Assembly: GCF_001078055.1 (NCBI RefSeq)
Contig: NZ_CP010777.1
Location: 2,502,408 to 2,566,407, forward strand
Length of the DNA: 64,000 nucleotides
Reading direction: 5' to 3'
Origin: Rufibacter radiotolerans
GTDB taxonomy: Bacteria > Bacteroidota > Bacteroidia > Cytophagales > Hymenobacteraceae
The position numbers and the translations under genes were made by a program. Numbering within the stretch: the stretch's first letter is position 1; each line of letters starts with the position of its first letter. The notes under the pieces are model-generated. The model did not search any database, was not told the origin of the DNA, and was given only the letters and a program-made list of their open reading frames with translations. Positions 43,108 to 50,128 of the stretch are shown in pieces.

Positions 43108-45216
43108 TCACAGCCGTATCTTCCAGGCTCCGTTCTCATCCAGCACGTGCACCTGATACCCCGCGGCGCGGAGTTCCGGGGCCTTGCGTTGCACATACCA
43201 CCGGGCATTGGTTTGGTCCAGCACAATGGTGTTGGTCAGGAAAGAGGTCTGTAACTTTTCTACCGTGAGCCAGGCATTCTGCTGCAGCACCAGGGCATCT
43301 ACCTTTACCGGACGGGCCATCCCTTTGGGCAACCGCCTCAGCCAGAAAATCTTTTTGCCCTGCCACACAAGCAAGCGGTTCCCCTGCGGGGTGCTGTGAA
43401 AAGGCACCGGCTGTTTTGAGGCCGTTTTCCTGAAATCAGGCCCAAAACGCCGGGTATCCCGTACGCCTTTGGCCCACCAATAAGGCTGCACCTGGTAGGT
43501 GAAGGCAGAGGGTTGCGCATAGAAAGTGGAGTCTGCCAGCAAGGTCATCTTTCTCCCCTGCACCACGCTTACGGCGCTGCTTTTGCGTGCGCTGTGTACT
43601 ACCAGTTCCCGGGTGCGGCCCTGCCGATGGGCCTTGGATAAATGGGTGCCGGTGAAAAAGGCCAGGCAGAGCACAGAACTGGCCAGCCAGGCCAGCTTTT
43701 TCCGGACCAGGAACATAACCCCACACCCCATGAGCAGATACAGCGCCAGTACTTGCCCCGGGGAAATGACAAACCCGTCCATTACCGCATGCGGCCAGGC
43801 CTCCAGCCAGAGCAACAATTCATTTAAACCCCACAGCGTCCATTTCAGGCACCAGCCAACCTGCGCGCCCAGGTACGGGACCCAGAACACCAGCATGAAC
43901 CCAATACCCAGGTACAAACCCAATGACGTGAGCGGCACCGCCACCAGGTTGGCCAGCCAGAAATACACCGGGAACTGATGGAAATAATAAAGGCTCAATG
44001 GGAACGTGGCCATCTGCGCCGCTATGGAAATGGCCAACAACTCCCAGATCCACCGGACTAGCTTTACTTCTGGCCGCCAGAGCTTCAGAAACAGAGGCTG
44101 CAATAGCACAATGCCCGCCACTGCCAGAAAGGACAACTGAAAGCCCACGTCAAACAGGAAGAACGGGTCATACAGCAACAGCACTACCGCCACCACGGCC
44201 AGCGTGTTCAACACCGAGGCTTTCCGGCGGAAAAGCTTGCCCACCTCTACCAGCGTGAACATACCCACCGACCGCAGCACCGAGGTAGACATTCCCGTCA
44301 CGAAGGCGTAAAACCAGATAATGCCCAGAATCACCAGCACTACTACCAGCCCGCTGGTCTTTCCCCTCCGGAAACGTTTCAGAAAGAAAAGCAGCACCCC
44401 GTACAGCAACCCTACATGCAGCCCACTGACTGCCAGCACGTGCATGGTGCCGGTACGCGCGAAGGCATTGCGCAAGGCGGCATCCAGATCATCCTGCACG
44501 CCCAATACCAGCGCCTGGGCAATGGCCCCCTCGCGGGGAGAATCTATCACTGCTTTGAAGGCGCGCTCCAACTGTTTTCTTACCTGCAGACTCCAGGCCA
44601 CTACCAAACTAGGTGGGGCATACCCTACCGCTTGCCACGTGGCCTCTGGCAGATAGGCCTGCCATTGAATATGTTTAAGGGTAAGGTAGCGCCGGTAATC
44701 AAACTGGTATGGGTTGGCAGGTGCGGCAGGCGGGGCAAGAGCACCGGCTACCAATAACTGCCGCCCGTACTGCAAGGCATCTGCCTGCGGCGAATGCGGA
44801 AAGAAAAGCGCGATCTGGCCTTTGGCGGGGTACCATTTCCCCTGCGCCCGTACCGCAGCCAGTCGGCCAACTGTACTTACAGAGGTTGGTTTCAATGCCA
44901 CCGCCTTCACCAGCGTGACTTGGTAATGCGTGATCTGGTTTGGCGGCACAGGCAGGGTTTCAGGGGTGTTTTTCTTAAAACAAACCCAAACCGTTAAAAA
45001 AGTAAGTGCCAACAGTCCTGCTGCTCCGGCCCAGCGGCGCCTTTGGGCCAACGGCCGCTTCCTGGCTAACCACCAGAGGCCCAGGAAAAGGAGCACAAAA
45101 AAAGCGGCGGCCTCTCCTACTAAAGGGAAGCTACCGCCGGAAATAAAGTATAGCAGGAAACCCGCCAAAAAGCTTACCACCACACGCAAGGTGCCGGTGG
45201 CAAACCCGTTAGCCAT
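43108..45216 (-). CDS. comEC: ComEC/Rec2-family DNA internalisation protein
   Basis: Inner membrane channel for single-stranded DNA in natural transformation. From ATG 45216 it has 702 residues: N-terminal helices with an OB-fold-like insertion (GQIALFFPHSPQADALQYG), then the Competence domain with LAVSGLHVGLLYGVLLF and the typical LALVLG/ALVLGVQDDLD helix cluster. The C-terminal part is only about 190 residues and shows no HxHxDH zinc motif, so a metallo-beta-lactamase nuclease domain seems absent or decayed. A palindromic repeat copy lies in this region. Confidence 0.9.
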   Translation of the reverse strand: MANGFATGTLRVVVSFLAGFLLYFISGGSFPLVGEAAAFFVLLFLGLWWLARKRPLAQRRRWAGAAGLLALTFLTVWVCFKKNTPETLPVPPNQITHYQVTLVKAVALKPTSVSTVGRLAAVRAQGKWYPAKGQIALFFPHSPQADALQYGRQLLVAGALAPPAAPANPYQFDYRRYLTLKHIQWQAYLPEATWQAVGYAPPSLVVAWSLQVRKQLERAFKAVIDSPREGAIAQALVLGVQDDLDAALRNAFARTGTMHVLAVSGLHVGLLYGVLLFFLKRFRRGKTSGLVVVLVILGIIWFYAFVTGMSTSVLRSVGMFTLVEVGKLFRRKASVLNTLAVVAVVLLLYDPFFLFDVGFQLSFLAVAGIVLLQPLFLKLWRPEVKLVRWIWELLAISIAAQMATFPLSLYYFHQFPVYFWLANLVAVPLTSLGLYLGIGFMLVFWVPYLGAQVGWCLKWTLWGLNELLLWLEAWPHAVMDGFVISPGQVLALYLLMGCGVMFLVRKKLAWLASSVLCLAFFTGTHLSKAHRQGRTRELVVHSARKSSAVSVVQGRKMTLLADSTFYAQPSAFTYQVQPYWWAKGVRDTRRFGPDFRKTASKQPVPFHSTPQGNRLLVWQGKKIFWLRRLPKGMARPVKVDALVLQQNAWLTVEKLQTSFLTNTIVLDQTNARWYVQRKAPELRAAGYQVHVLDENGAWKIRL
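43411..43449. repeat. Palindromic repeat copy 14, inside the comEC coding region
   Basis: CTGTTTTGAGGCCGTTTTC-CT-GAAATCAGGCCCAAAACG, 14 of 18 arm positions paired. It stays in frame and encodes a stretch like FGPDFRKTASKQ in the poorly conserved C-terminal part of ComEC. Confidence 0.88.
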
Positions 45217-45377
45217 TACATTCCATTTTGTAGTGCTGGAGATCACACTCCGCGTCTGCGGGCATGTTCTGCTCCTGCCCAAGCGCTTCTTTGCGTGTCT
45301 TAAAGGAAGCGGCTTGTTCTGCGGGGTTCTCTATCTTTTGCGCAGCTATGGTCATGGCAATGCATCCATGTAAAAAG

Positions 45378-45420
45378 AAACGCAGGCACCTCTCCATCAA
45401 TGGAAAGCATGCCTGCGTCC
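45378..45420 (-). terminator. Rho-independent terminator after phoH
   Basis: On the reverse strand ACGCAGGCA and TGCCTGCGT pair around a 21-nt loop that has its own CCATT/ATGGA pairing, followed by TTTCTTTTTA. It starts 8 nt after the phoH stop. Confidence 0.85.
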
Positions 45421-45427
45421 TTATCAA

Positions 45428-46471
45428 TTAGTCTTCGCGGTGTCTGAAATTCTGGCGGCGGCGTGGGGCGTCCTGGTTATTTTCGGCCTCGGCGTTCTCA
45501 TTCAGTTCACGCTCCTTCTGTTTCCGCTCATCATTCTTAGAGTAGGCTTCCACAATGTTCTTCACCAATTGGTGGCGTATCACATCCTGGGCGCTCATGT
45601 CTACAAAACCAATGCCTTTCACGTCACGCAGCACAGACATGGCGTCTATCAAACCAGATTTCTGGTTGCGCGGTAAGTCTATCTGGGTACGGTCACCGTT
45701 GATCATCACCTTAGACGTTGGGCCCATACGGGTCATGAACATCTTAATCTGCATAGGGGTAGTATTCTGGGCCTCATCCAGGAGCACAAACGCATTGTTG
45801 AGCGTACGTCCGCGCATATAGGCCAGGGGCGCAATCTCTATGATCTTGTTCTCATAGTAGTACTTGAGCTTCTCCACCGGAATCATCTCCTCAAGGGCGT
45901 CATAGATTGGCCGCAGATACGGGTCTACCTTGTCTTTCATGTCGCCGGGCAGGAACCCAAGGCTCTCACCGGCTTCTACCACCGGGCGGGAGATGATGAT
46001 TTTCTTCACCTCTTTGTTTTTAAGCGCGCGCACCGCCATGGCCACTGAGATAAAGGTTTTTCCCGTACCAGCTGGCCCTAGCGCAAAGACCAGGTCAAAC
46101 TTAGAAACCGCCTCTACCAGTTTGTATTGGCTGGGGGTCTTGGCCTTGATCACGCCGCCCTTGCTGCCGTACACAATCACGTCTGGCGAAGTGATCACCA
46201 CATCTTCCTCAAAGTCGTTATCAGCGGTCAGGAATTTATGCACGCTCTTGTCAGTGATTTTCCCGTACTGGTGGTAATGCTCAATAAGGGAGGCAAGGAT
46301 CTCGTGTATTTTGGTAATCTCAGGGGTTTGCCCCTGAATCTTTATCTCATTGCCGCGTGAAATGATTTTGCTGCTTGGGAAAGCGGCGGCCAATTGTTTT
46401 ATATTCTGATTTTCCAGACCCAGGAAATCTATCAGGGAGATATTCTCTAGGGTTATAGTTTTTTCTACCAA
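45428..46471 (-). CDS. PhoH family ATPase (PhoH-like)
   Basis: The 347 residues have an N-terminal KH-like part and a RecA-type ATPase with Walker A GPAGTGKT (132-139) and Walker B region AFVLLDEAQNT. PhoH proteins are RNA-linked ATPases or helicases, often connected to YbeY and rRNA quality control. The Arg/Asn-rich tail is not conserved. The first usable codon is TTG at 46471 (a stop lies two codons earlier). It diverges from the SAM hydrolase gene; candidate -7 boxes lie at 46525-46532 (+) and 46541-46548 (-). Confidence 0.93.
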   Translation of the reverse strand: MVEKTITLENISLIDFLGLENQNIKQLAAAFPSSKIISRGNEIKIQGQTPEITKIHEILASLIEHYHQYGKITDKSVHKFLTADNDFEEDVVITSPDVIVYGSKGGVIKAKTPSQYKLVEAVSKFDLVFALGPAGTGKTFISVAMAVRALKNKEVKKIIISRPVVEAGESLGFLPGDMKDKVDPYLRPIYDALEEMIPVEKLKYYYENKIIEIAPLAYMRGRTLNNAFVLLDEAQNTTPMQIKMFMTRMGPTSKVMINGDRTQIDLPRNQKSGLIDAMSVLRDVKGIGFVDMSAQDVIRHQLVKNIVEAYSKNDERKQKERELNENAEAENNQDAPRRRQNFRHRED

Positions 46472-46583
46472 CGGCTAGTATTGTTTAAAATGTAGGTTTT
46501 AGAACCATTCTACTGAAAATATAGTAGATTTGTTATAAGACAAATATAGCGATATTAAAGTTCTTTTTTGACCGACCGTTCCA

Positions 46584-47363
46584 ATGGGATTTATTACATT
46601 TTTGTCAGACTTTGGCACCAAAGACCACTACGTGGCCGCCGTAAAAGCTAAAATCCTGACACTCAACCCTGCACAAGTCATTGTTGACATTTCGCACCAT
46701 GTTGAGCCGTTTAATATTGCCTATGGGTACCATGTGATTAATTCGGTATTCCGGGATTTCCCGGAGGGAACGGTGCACCTGTTGGCGGTAGACACCCACG
46801 GCACCCGCAGCGGCCGCTACCAGGTGGCCCGCCACAAAGGCCATTATTTTGTCTGCGCCGACAATGGCCTGCTTTCCCTGCTCACGGAGGGCGACCCTGA
46901 GCAGCTCATAGACCTGCCGTACCAGCCGGAATCCTCCTCTCCTGCCCGTGACATCATGGCGCCCGCCACGGTGGCTCTGGCCCAGGGAAGCTCCATGGCC
47001 GAAGTAGGCGAACTAGCCGATGGCATGGTGCAGCTCATTAACCGCCAGCTAAGGCTCAATGACCACGCCATTACCGGCCACGTGGTACACGTAGACCATT
47101 ACGGCAACCTGATTACTGATATTACCCGGGATAGCATTGACGCCATAGGGCATGGCCGCCGGTTCAAGGTACAGTTCAACCGTGAGGTGATTGACCGCCT
47201 GAGTACCCGCTACAATGAGCCCGGCGAGGGCGACTGCGTGGCTCTTTTCAACCGCCAGGGCTACCTCACCATCGGCATCAATAAAGGCCACGCCTCAGAA
47301 CTGCTGGGCATGTACTTTGACTCCCCGGTAGAGATCCATTTCGCCCCTGAACCGGTGGAGTAA
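46584..47363 (+). CDS. SAM hydrolase (SAM hydroxide adenosyltransferase, DUF62 family)
   Basis: The 259 residues begin with ITFLSDFGTKDHYVAAVKA, the family hallmark with the conserved Asp near 10, and contain VDISHHVEPFNI, GTVHLLAVDTHGTRS and FVCADNGLLSLL. Family members split S-adenosylmethionine into adenosine and methionine. No halogenase-specific features can be claimed. It diverges from phoH and is followed by a composite repeat region. Confidence 0.93.
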   Translation: MGFITFLSDFGTKDHYVAAVKAKILTLNPAQVIVDISHHVEPFNIAYGYHVINSVFRDFPEGTVHLLAVDTHGTRSGRYQVARHKGHYFVCADNGLLSLLTEGDPEQLIDLPYQPESSSPARDIMAPATVALAQGSSMAEVGELADGMVQLINRQLRLNDHAITGHVVHVDHYGNLITDITRDSIDAIGHGRRFKVQFNREVIDRLSTRYNEPGEGDCVALFNRQGYLTIGINKGHASELLGMYFDSPVEIHFAPEPVE

Positions 47364-47534
47364 TTAAGAATTAGGAATTAATAATTAAGAATCCATTCTG
47401 AATTTCTGCCTTAGAAAAAGCATCAGTTTCCGTTTTGGGCCCGTTTTCAGAAAAACGGGGCCAAAACGGGAAAACCATATGATAAACCTTCCACTATTCT
47501 TTGTTTCCAGGGAACAACCTAATTCCTAATTAAA
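47361..47534. repeat. AT-rich inverted repeat pair with a nested palindromic repeat
   Basis: TAATTAAGAATTAGGAATTA begins at the stop codon of the SAM hydrolase (47361), and CCTAATTCCTAATTA stands at 47518-47532, its complement. Between them sits palindromic repeat copy 15. The left element resembles the sdhA-sdhB spacer at 11064. Confidence 0.72.
47426..47474. repeat. Palindromic repeat copy 15
   Basis: GTTTCCGTTTTGGGCCCGTTTTC then GAAAAACGGGGCCAAAACGG, with extended GTTT/AAAC ends. Nested between two AT-rich complementary sequences. Confidence 0.9.
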
Positions 47535-47537
47535 AAA

Positions 47538-47831
47538 ATGCTGTTGATACGCGTGGTGCGCATGACGTTTCACCCAGAGAACGTCCCCGCCTTTCTGGAG
47601 ATTTTTAGGGCTTCCAAAGACCAGATTGCTGCATTTCCCGGTTGCCGCAGCGTAGAGTTGCTGCAAGACTACCACCACTCTCACGTTTACAGCACCTACA
47701 GTCACTGGGACTCAGAAGAAGCCCTGAACAATTACCGCCAGTCTGTGTTGTTTGGTAGTGTCTGGAAACCTACCAAGGCCTTGTTTTCGGCCCCGGCCGA
47801 GGTCTTTTCATTTAAACCGGCCCAAGTTTAA
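47538..47831 (+). CDS. Small antibiotic biosynthesis monooxygenase (ABM) domain protein
   Basis: The 97 residues form the dimeric alpha/beta barrel half of ABM proteins: VRMTFHPENVPAFLEIF, CRSVELLQDYHHSHVYSTYSHWDSEEAL and a terminal helix. Such proteins act as small monooxygenases, heme or quinol modifiers, or have no known activity. Function here is not assigned. Upstream lies the composite repeat; hscB follows after 86 bp. Confidence 0.82.
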   Translation: MLLIRVVRMTFHPENVPAFLEIFRASKDQIAAFPGCRSVELLQDYHHSHVYSTYSHWDSEEALNNYRQSVLFGSVWKPTKALFSAPAEVFSFKPAQV

Positions 47832-47917
47832 GGCAAAGGACGGCAGGCTGGTGTATCTTCCGGCCAGATTCTTACGTCTAGGTAATTATAGCTAACCTTT
47901 TAGCACCCACAACCACC

Positions 47918-48457
47918 GTGAACTACTTTCAATTTTATGATATGCAGGAAAGCTTTCTCCCAGATGAGAAAGCCATCCAAACCAAATACTACGCCCTGAG
48001 CCGGGAGTTCCACCCAGATTTCTATACGCTAGACTCTCCGGAGAAGCAAAAGGAGATCCTGGAGAAGTCTACGCTTAACACCAACGCTTACCGCACCCTC
48101 TCCCACTTTGACAAACGCATGCAGTACATTCTGGAGCAGCATGGCCTGCTGGAAGAGGGCGGCGACAATGACCTGCCGCAAGACTTTCTTATGGAGGTGA
48201 TGGACCTCAATGAGCAGCTCATGGACCTGGAATTTGACTTTGACCCTACCACTTTTAAGATAGTCTCTGACCAAACCGGGGAAATTGAGGGGGAATTGAA
48301 GGCCCAGATATGGCCAGTGCTGGAATCTTACAAAGATTTAGCCCCTGAGGCTCAGGCCGAAGCCCTGCAAAAGGTAAAAAATTACTACCTAAAGCAGCGT
48401 TACCTCTTGCGCATCAAAGAAAGTTTAAATAAGTTTGCATCCTCTTCTGACAGATAA
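47918..48457 (+). CDS. hscB: Fe-S cluster assembly co-chaperone HscB
   Basis: J-domain co-chaperone that brings the IscU scaffold to an Hsp70 chaperone. The 179 residues begin with NYFQFYDMQESFLPDEKAIQ, contain the J-domain HPD (32-34) and the C-terminal three-helix domain (FLMEVMDLNEQLMDLEFDFD). The start is GTG at 47918. No iscU or hscA gene is near. A small hairpin with a T-run follows the stop. Confidence 0.92.
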   Translation: MNYFQFYDMQESFLPDEKAIQTKYYALSREFHPDFYTLDSPEKQKEILEKSTLNTNAYRTLSHFDKRMQYILEQHGLLEEGGDNDLPQDFLMEVMDLNEQLMDLEFDFDPTTFKIVSDQTGEIEGELKAQIWPVLESYKDLAPEAQAEALQKVKNYYLKQRYLLRIKESLNKFASSSDR

Positions 48458-48479
48458 AGGCGTTTATCGCCTGGTTTTT
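48458..48479 (+). terminator. Possible weak terminator after hscB
   Basis: AGGCG-TTTAT-CGCCT followed by GGTTTTTC, directly after the stop codon. The stem is only 5 bp. Confidence 0.5.
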
Positions 48480-48502
48480 CAGAATCTACCAAAAAGTAAA
48501 AT

Positions 48503-48583
48503 GCCCAGATGGCGGAATTGGTAGACGCGTTGGTCTCAAACACCAATATCTTTGATGTGCCGGTTCGACTCCGGCTCTGGGTA
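48503..48583 (+). tRNA. tRNA-Leu (anticodon CAA)
   Basis: The 81-nt sequence folds as a class II tRNA: acceptor GCCCAGA/TCTGGGT (first pair G-T) with discriminator A, D-loop with GGCGGAATTGGTAGACGC, anticodon stem TTGGT/ACCAA with loop CTCAAAC (anticodon CAA, reading UUG), a variable arm, and the T-arm CCGGTTCGACTCCGG. The 3' CCA is not encoded. Confidence 0.96.
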
Positions 48584-48584
48584 C

Positions 48585-48621
48585 AAACCCCTTTAGCATC
48601 TCGCTAGAGGGGTTTTCCTTT
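48585..48621 (+). terminator. Terminator after tRNA-Leu
   Basis: AAACCCCTTTAGC...GCTAGAGGGGTTTT, a stem with one imperfect position, followed by a T-rich stretch. Confidence 0.85.
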
Positions 48622-49328
48622 TTATATCAAATTTACAACCTATCCCATAGCTTCTGAACCAGATTTTCGGTTCACCCTAGCCTTAGTTCCTATGAACCTC
48701 TACTCATCTGGGCTTGGTTTACCCACTAAAGCTTGATCTGCATAATACCCAAAAGCCGCCAAAGCAGAAATAAAGAACTTTCTCTTTTGCCTGAGTGAAT
48801 TAGTATTATTTACTCAGGGGGGAATTTTTCTAGGCACATTTGATCCCTAACCTTACCAGACGAAACCTCTAGATAGTCGAGGGCAGAGAAAGATAAGAGT
48901 AAACGATAATACCACTTCACCTACTTCCTTATCTACCACTTTCAGCATTTAAGAAGAACACAATAAACTAATTAATTCTATATAAGGATAGTAAAATATC
49001 TAAAATAAAGGTTGCTATAGAGCAATTACCTCTTATTTAGATTTTCAATTACTTTCATAAATAACAAGACCAAAAATACTTATTAATAAACAATTAACAT
49101 TAGCCTCCATTTCAAACTTGTTCAACAAAACGGCGATTTTATTACTGCACTATCAATAATTAAATGTTTTAATTGCTTAATTAATCCAATTCGCAACTAA
49201 TTACAAGACAGAAGTTTAAACGAAAATTATTTCAACAATTCCCCAATTATTGAAATCCAATAGCCTCTACATGTTCGTAGATAATGTTTTTAATAACAGT
49301 CTAATTAGTTTCACTAATTTAAAACATT
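48622..49328. other. AT-rich stretch without recognisable genes
   Basis: About 700 bp of distinctly AT-rich DNA, most of all from 48960 on, between tRNA-Leu and the lipoprotein gene. I see no open frame with a plausible start, no RNA gene and no clear promoter. Its composition differs from the GC-richer neighbours and continues into the next gene. Confidence 0.65.
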
Positions 49329-49949
49329 ATGAAAAACTCAACACTAAAAAAGACTTACAGTTTAGCGGCAGCTGTTGCCTTCTTGTTCACGCTGAATGGT
49401 TGTGAATATGCTGATGTAGCACCAGATGTAGCACCAGATGTAGCACCCACTGGAACCAATGCGGCTGATGCGCGCAACGAAGCCTCGCTCAACCTAAATA
49501 AAATGTATGAGGTAATCTTTAGTTCTCTCAACAACTCTGGGGTAACCGGCATGGCAACCCTTACCTTAATGGGAGACCAATTAACCGTAAATATCACCGC
49601 TTCCGGAATGACCCCTAACCAAATGCACCCGCAACACATACATGGCTTTATGGATATGAAGAAGAATTCAATCTGTCCGCCTATGAGTGCTGACACAAAC
49701 GGTGATGGAATTGTTAGCGTGGCAGAAGGCGTGCCTTTCTACGGTGCTGTTCTACTTGAGCTTACTCCATTTCCTGTAGCTGATGTTAATGGCATGATTA
49801 GCTATCAACAAACCTTTACTGTTTCACCAGACCTTATGCCGTTGCAAAACAGAACAATTGTGCTTCATGGCTTAATGGTAAACAGCATGTACATGCCTAG
49901 TGTACCAGTAGCTTGTGGCCAGATAAGGGTAAAAAATAAGGGAATGTAA
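49329..49949 (+). CDS. Small lipoprotein with CHRD-like domain and an EF-hand-like loop
   Basis: The 206 residues begin with a lipoprotein signal (FLFTLNGC, Cys25 as the lipid anchor), then a triple repeat of the peptide DVAP encoded by three 12-bp units. The rest resembles a CHRD-type beta domain (VTGMATLTLMGDQLTVNITASG, MHPQHIHGFMD, several His/Met) with an inserted calcium-loop-like DTNGDGIVSVAEG. It is probably anchored in the outer membrane. The His/Met-rich part could bind metal, which is inference. The gene is more AT-rich than its surroundings. Confidence 0.72.
   Translation: MKNSTLKKTYSLAAAVAFLFTLNGCEYADVAPDVAPDVAPTGTNAADARNEASLNLNKMYEVIFSSLNNSGVTGMATLTLMGDQLTVNITASGMTPNQMHPQHIHGFMDMKKNSICPPMSADTNGDGIVSVAEGVPFYGAVLLELTPFPVADVNGMISYQQTFTVSPDLMPLQNRTIVLHGLMVNSMYMPSVPVACGQIRVKNKGM
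49413..49448 (+). repeat. Three 12-bp tandem repeats in the lipoprotein gene
   Basis: GATGTAGCACCA occurs three times in a row, the last with one change, encoding DVAP three times just after the lipid-anchor Cys. In frame, so copy number can vary without loss of the protein. Confidence 0.9.
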
Positions 49950-49969
49950 AATCAGTTGAAAATTAAGAA

Positions 49970-50008
49970 GCAGAGGCCTCCAGGATATTGTTCCCCGGAG
50001 GCCTCTGC
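49970..50008. terminator. Bidirectional terminator between the lipoprotein and glutaminase genes
   Basis: GCAGAGGCCTCC and GGAGGCCTCTGC form a perfect 12-bp stem with a 15-nt loop, between two convergent genes. T/A tracts are weak. Confidence 0.75.
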
Positions 50009-50065
50009 TCATTTATATACTTTAGTTACCAACGTAAGCGCTTGGAAAATAACTTACGGGTACTT

Positions 50066-50107
50066 TCTGTTTTGGGCCCATTTTCTTAAAAACAGGCCCA
50101 AAACAGA
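50066..50107. repeat. Palindromic repeat copy 16
   Basis: TCTGTTTTGGGCCCATTTTC...AAAAACAGGCCCAAAACAGA, near-perfect arms. Just downstream of the glutaminase stop, between convergent genes. Confidence 0.92.
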
Positions 50108-50128
50108 TATTACCTAAATCTGTAACAT

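Noticed and set aside
44955..44990. Second repeat-like stretch in comEC
   Set aside because: A poly-T and a poly-A block are present, but the GGCC part is missing; too weak to count.
45209..45427. Possible 72-codon gene between comEC and phoH
   Set aside because: It overlaps the phoH terminator and the comEC start and shows no recognisable sequence.
48503..50110. Integrated element bounded by tRNA-Leu
   Set aside because: No integrase, and no repeat of the tRNA 3' end was found downstream; only the AT-rich composition supports it.
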